From the NCBI RefSeq assembly GCF_016924145.1, contig NZ_JAFFZO010000030.1, positions 1-64,000 of the forward strand: 64,000 nt of DNA, written 5' to 3'. This DNA comes from Amphritea pacifica (GTDB lineage: Bacteria; Pseudomonadota; Gammaproteobacteria; Pseudomonadales; Balneatricaceae). Each line of letters starts with the position of its first letter. Position 1 is the first letter of the stretch. The notes beneath the pieces are model-generated. The model ran no database searches. It saw only the letters and a program-made list of their open reading frames with translations, and had not been told where the DNA came from. This document shows positions 60,544 through 64,000 of the stretch, one piece after another. Made by a program: the position numbers and the translations under genes.

Positions 60544-63471
60544 ATGAAACTCAAGTTTAACCCCAGTCTGGATTATCAGCAGGATGCGATTGAATCCACC
60601 CTCACCCTGTTTGAAGGGCTGTCTGTAAGCGGCCAGGCCTATCGTGAGCGGGGCATCGCCAATACCCTGGACCTTAACCCGGATCAGTTGCTGGCCAATC
60701 TGCAGCGGGTGCAGGAGCGTAACTTTATCGAAAAAAGCGCCCGTTTAAGTGCCGACGATGATTACCCCTTTGCCAACTTCTCTGTCGAGATGGAAACCGG
60801 CACCGGTAAAACCTATGTCTATCTGCGCACTATCTTTGAGCTGCATCAGCGGCTCGGGCTGCGTAAGTTCGTGATCGTGGTGCCCTCGGTGGCGATTCGT
60901 GAGGGGGTGCTCTCCTCCCTGGCGATGATGACCAGCCACTTCAGAAGCCTGTATAACAACGTCCCTTTCAACCACTACGTTTATAGTTCGAAAGATCTGG
61001 CTAAGGTGCGCCAGTTTGCCACCGCCAATACACTGCAGATCATGGTGATCAATATTCAGGCGTTTCAGAAGGATGCTGACAGCGAAAAAACCGCCAATAT
61101 TATCCACCAGGAACTGGACCGCATGCAGGGTAAACCGATTGAGTTTATTCAGGAGGTGCGCCCGGTATTGATTATCGATGAGCCGCAATCGGTGGATGCC
61201 ACCGCCAAGGCGCGCAAAGCGATCAACCACCTCAAACCCCTCTTTGCACTGCGTTATTCTGCCACCCATAAGAACCCCTATAACGTCATCTATCAGTTGG
61301 GGCCGGTCAAAGCCTATGATCTAAAACTGGTTAAACAGATCTCGGTGGCGTCGATACAATCCCAGCAGAATATCAATCAGACCTATCTCAAACTGAGTAA
61401 GATCGGTTATAGCGGTAAAGCCAAAACCCCCTCGGCAACCGTGATCATTTTTGAAGACACCGCTAACGGCACCAAAGAGAAAACCGTTAAGCTCAGACAG
61501 TCCACCGATCTGTCAGACCATACTAATCGTCCTGGGTATGAGGGCTATGTGGTGGATGAGATCTATGCCGAACCGGGGATGGAGTATGTGCGCTTTGCGA
61601 ATAATGTCGTTCTGGAACCCGAGCAGGAGCAGGGCGGAATTCAGGATGAAGTGCTGCAAGAGCAGATCCGCCAGACCGTGGAGGAACACTTCAAGAAGGA
61701 GCGCAATTTGTTTAAGCAGGGGTTGCCGATAAAAGTGCTGTCACTGTTTTTTATCGACAAGGTGGCCAACTATCGCTACTACGATGAGCAGGGCAATGTG
61801 CAACCGGGCAAGCTGGCGCGATGGTTTGAAACCGCCTATAACGAGGTGGCGCAATCGCCTCTGTTTCAAGACCTGCCTAAACGGGATGTTGCTCAGGTGC
61901 ATAACGGCTATTTCGCTGAAACGAAAAAGCGTGGCAAAGTGGTGGAGCTGAAAGATACCAGCGGTAATACCGTCAGCGATGCCGAGGTGTATGAGCTGAT
62001 TATGCGTGACAAAGAGCGGCTACTGGATGATGCCGAGCCGTTGCGCTTTATTTTCAGCCACTCAGCGTTGAAAGAGGGGTGGGATAATCCCAACGTGTTT
62101 CAGATCTGTACCCTGCGGGAGATGGGCAGCGAAAAAGAGCGTCGCCAAACCCTCGGGCGTGGCTTACGCTTGCCGGTGGATATCAACGGTGACCGGGTAT
62201 ATAACCCCCAGGTTAATCGTCTGACCGTAGTGGCCAGTGAATCGTTTGAGCAGTATGCCAAAAACCTGCAAACCGAGATGGAGAAAGATATCGGCGGTGG
62301 CTTTAAGTTTGGCCGGGTGCCCGCAATCGCATTTGCACCGTTATCCCTGAACGACGTTGAATCGTTAGGGCAGGAGCGCTCAAGGCAACTGTGGCAGGCG
62401 TTAAAATCAGAGGGGTATCTGGATGCTAAAGGCGAGATCACCCCGAAATTTAAGCCCGATGATCTTTACTTTACCCTGTGTCTGCCAGTCGAGTATCAGC
62501 CGTTAGAGAATGAGGTGATCGATAAACTGCGTAGCTTTATGTTTGCCGGGCGGGTTAAAGATGCCCGCAGCAGGACCCCGGTTATCTATGACAAGCGGGT
62601 TGAACTGAATCCGGATTTTAAAGCGCTGTGGGAGAAGATAAGCCAAAAAACCCGCTATGCTATCCACTTTAATACTCAGCAACTGATCGATCTGGCCAGC
62701 CACAAGTTGCAGACAATGCCGGTGATCAAGCCGGTTAGCCTGACCATTGACCATACCCAGGCGAGCCTGACCGATGCTGGCTTTGGTGCTGAGCGCCAGA
62801 TTCAAACGCCACAGACCCGCTATGTCGACACCCATGCACAGCTGCCGGATCTTTTAGGCGCTCTGCAAACTCAAACCGAGCTGACACGCAGCACTCTAAT
62901 GGCGATCATCAAACGTTGTGGCCGTCTTAGTGAGTTTAAAGCCAATCCGCAGGGGTTTATTACCGAAGCGGCTAAGCAGATTCATAAAGCCCTGGATGAG
63001 CTACTGGTGGATGGGATTCGCTATGAAAAGCTGGCGGGTGAACACTATAAGATGGAACTGTTTAATGAGCCGGAATTAGAGTCATATCTTGACCGGGTCT
63101 ATCAGGTGCAACATGCCGCTGATCATGAGCATATACAAACCCCATACGATTATATCGAGTATGACTCTCAGATCGAACGGCAAACGGCACAGGCGCTGGA
63201 TGGCGCGGAGAATGTGAAGTTCTTCTGCAAACTACCTCGCTGGTTTACCATTCCTACGCCGGTGGGGGATTACAACCCTGACTGGGCGGTGGTGTTGCAG
63301 GCGGATCAAAAGGTTTATCTGATACGAGAAACCAAATCTACCCATGATTCTGATAAACGCCGATTAGAGGAAAACCTCAAGATTCTCTGCGGCGAAGCAC
63401 ATTTTAAAGCGTTGGACGGTGTTGATTACCGGGTGGCAACCTCAGTGTCTGAGGTAGTGGCAACGGATTAA
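60544..63471 (+). CDS. res: Type III restriction endonuclease subunit (Res)
   Basis: 975 residues. SF2 helicase domain with M83ETGTGKT90 (Walker A), IIDEPQSVD (motif II), SATHKNPYN and the motif V/VI block FSHSALKEGWDNPNVFQICTLREM...RRQTLGRGLRLP. The C-terminus carries a PD-(D/E)xK nuclease: YDSQIERQTAQAL, NPD913WA and E929TK931. With Mod it recognises unmodified sites, translocates or slides on DNA using ATP and cuts. All catalytic motifs are intact, so the enzyme should be active. It begins 21 bp after mod. Confidence 0.93.
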   Translation: MKLKFNPSLDYQQDAIESTLTLFEGLSVSGQAYRERGIANTLDLNPDQLLANLQRVQERNFIEKSARLSADDDYPFANFSVEMETGTGKTYVYLRTIFELHQRLGLRKFVIVVPSVAIREGVLSSLAMMTSHFRSLYNNVPFNHYVYSSKDLAKVRQFATANTLQIMVINIQAFQKDADSEKTANIIHQELDRMQGKPIEFIQEVRPVLIIDEPQSVDATAKARKAINHLKPLFALRYSATHKNPYNVIYQLGPVKAYDLKLVKQISVASIQSQQNINQTYLKLSKIGYSGKAKTPSATVIIFEDTANGTKEKTVKLRQSTDLSDHTNRPGYEGYVVDEIYAEPGMEYVRFANNVVLEPEQEQGGIQDEVLQEQIRQTVEEHFKKERNLFKQGLPIKVLSLFFIDKVANYRYYDEQGNVQPGKLARWFETAYNEVAQSPLFQDLPKRDVAQVHNGYFAETKKRGKVVELKDTSGNTVSDAEVYELIMRDKERLLDDAEPLRFIFSHSALKEGWDNPNVFQICTLREMGSEKERRQTLGRGLRLPVDINGDRVYNPQVNRLTVVASESFEQYAKNLQTEMEKDIGGGFKFGRVPAIAFAPLSLNDVESLGQERSRQLWQALKSEGYLDAKGEITPKFKPDDLYFTLCLPVEYQPLENEVIDKLRSFMFAGRVKDARSRTPVIYDKRVELNPDFKALWEKISQKTRYAIHFNTQQLIDLASHKLQTMPVIKPVSLTIDHTQASLTDAGFGAERQIQTPQTRYVDTHAQLPDLLGALQTQTELTRSTLMAIIKRCGRLSEFKANPQGFITEAAKQIHKALDELLVDGIRYEKLAGEHYKMELFNEPELESYLDRVYQVQHAADHEHIQTPYDYIEYDSQIERQTAQALDGAENVKFFCKLPRWFTIPTPVGDYNPDWAVVLQADQKVYLIRETKSTHDSDKRRLEENLKILCGEAHFKALDGVDYRVATSVSEVVATD

Positions 63472-63768
63472 CGCGAACGGCATTCCTACGATTTAGCCTT
63501 TCTCTGTGAACTCTGTGGTGAGTATATGGGGCTGATGTATGGGTTTTATCAACAGCCCACGAGAGGCATACCTAGGGCTCAATGAGCACCGAGGGCGGAC
63601 AGAAACGGAGGCTTTCTGGCCCAGGACAGATTGGAAAATAAATCTGTCCCCTTTATAGTCCCCTTTATACAACAATTAACTTAAAATCAATCGTTCTTAC
63701 ATCGAAAGATTGAGTCTCACTTAACATTATTGTTCCGGACATGTTTATTGCATCAAGTAAATAACTTT
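63472..63768. other. Intergenic region after the defence operon
   Basis: No supported gene. It contains the fourth AATAAATCTGTCCCC copy and several short repeats (GAGGGCGGACAG...GGCCCAGGACAG). A T-tract terminator for res is not evident. Confidence 0.5.
63624..63655 (+). repeat. AATAAATCTGTCCCC motif, copy 4, within an inverted repeat
   Basis: GGACAGATT (63624-63632) and AATCTGTCC (63641-63649) are perfect inverted arms around GGAAAATA, and the right arm is the same motif seen at 1206, 2168 and 2512. Here the motif is thus part of a hairpin, unlike the copies at the left end of the window. Confidence 0.6.
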
Positions 63769-64000
63769 TTATTCCGCAGGAAATACCACGTCCCACAATA
63801 ACTCTTTAGCAACTGATTTTGCTTCTTCTTCAGTTTCAAAAAAGGAAACTTCGCAATCGTCCATTAGCTGTACCCAAGATATGGATTTATCAGAAAAAGC
63901 CTTCTTGAGTTCAGTTTCAATACCTTCTCGAAAAGGTTCATGCTGCAAATCCTTTTGCAATGCAGCAATAGCTTCTTCATCATCCAAGCCTACCTGGGCT
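63769..64000 (-). CDS. Small acidic protein, 5' end outside window
   Basis: The minus-strand frame is open from the window edge to TAA at 63769. The visible 76 residues read QVGLDDEEAIAALQKDLQHE, later SISWVQLMDDCEVSFFETEEEAKSVAKELLWDVVFPAE. It is acidic and mixed alpha/beta, with no family recognised. A TTG at 63987 could be the start, but the frame continues upstream, so the gene is probably longer. Confidence 0.5.
   Translation of the reverse strand, partial: AQVGLDDEEAIAALQKDLQHEPFREGIETELKKAFSDKSISWVQLMDDCEVSFFETEEEAKSVAKELLWDVVFPAE

Noticed and set aside
52821-63471. Assignment as DISARM or BREX
   Set aside because: DISARM would need DrmA/DrmB/DrmC partners and BREX a PglZ and BrxC-type ATPase; none is present. 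Mod and Res motifs are those of type III enzymes.
1-64000. CRISPR array or prophage
   Set aside because: No regularly spaced direct repeats with unique spacers and no phage structural, integrase or lysis genes were seen.

Overview
The window looks like chromosome of a marine gammaproteobacterium of the Oceanospirillales type (Amphritea/Neptunomonas/Marinobacterium-like). This is an inference from protein flavour and gene order: prlC next to a gamma-class carbonic anhydrase and a YheV zinc ribbon, znuA facing zur-znuC-znuB, NhaB, a second EF-G, and cydDC with cydABX. No 16S or other decisive marker is present.

Layout. 1-2.7 kb is a scarred accessory patch: the 5' part of an IS110-family transposase, remnants of an XRE-type regulator and an HNH nuclease, a small membrane protein, a probable group II intron fragment, and dispersed hairpin/REP-like repeats. 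2.7-13.6 kb is housekeeping: carbonic anhydrase, prlC, YheV, tag, a PQQ sugar dehydrogenase, an EamA exporter, the zinc uptake regulon with a clear Zur box, two identical tRNA-Leu(CAG) genes and a LysR regulator. 13.6-18.5 kb is an iron-type operon (imelysin, di-heme DUF1111, imelysin-like, DUF1513) behind a Fur-like site. 18.6-25.6 kb holds a peroxiredoxin-glutaredoxin fusion, nhaB and a copper island (copA with a CueR-type promoter, a Cys/His-rich secreted protein, cueR, DUF411, lipoprotein cytochrome c). 25.8-28.7 kb has a PRTase and fusA2.

28.7-32.9 kb encodes a Rieske oxygenase and reductase with a -24/-12 promoter and a divergent XylR/DmpR-type sigma-54 activator. 32.9-40.6 kb encodes cytochrome bd (cydA, cydB, cydX) and its assembly exporter (cydD, cydC), with a PAS/sigma-54 activator between them and a -24/-12-like promoter plus TGTCA/TGACA repeats upstream of cydA. 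41-45.6 kb is a TonB receptor-YfiR-YfiN-like cyclic-di-GMP module. 45.8-48.3 kb holds an FNR-box-like site, a 17-codon upstream ORF, a ferritin-like diiron protein and its flavo-iron-sulfur reductase. 48.4-52.8 kb is an ATPase/FtsX-permease/HlyD-adaptor exporter.

52.75-63.5 kb is the most interesting segment: a tightly packed, co-directional six-gene operon (RHH regulator, SNF2-like helicase, AlbA_2/Schlafen-type ATPase-fold protein, a DUF6880-like protein of unknown role, type III Mod, type III Res). It reads as an extended type III restriction-modification or defence system; I do not recognise the six-gene set as a named system. The Mod gene has a compositionally different centre where its target recognition domain should lie. 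The window ends with a repeat-bearing intergenic region and the end of a small gene running off the right edge.
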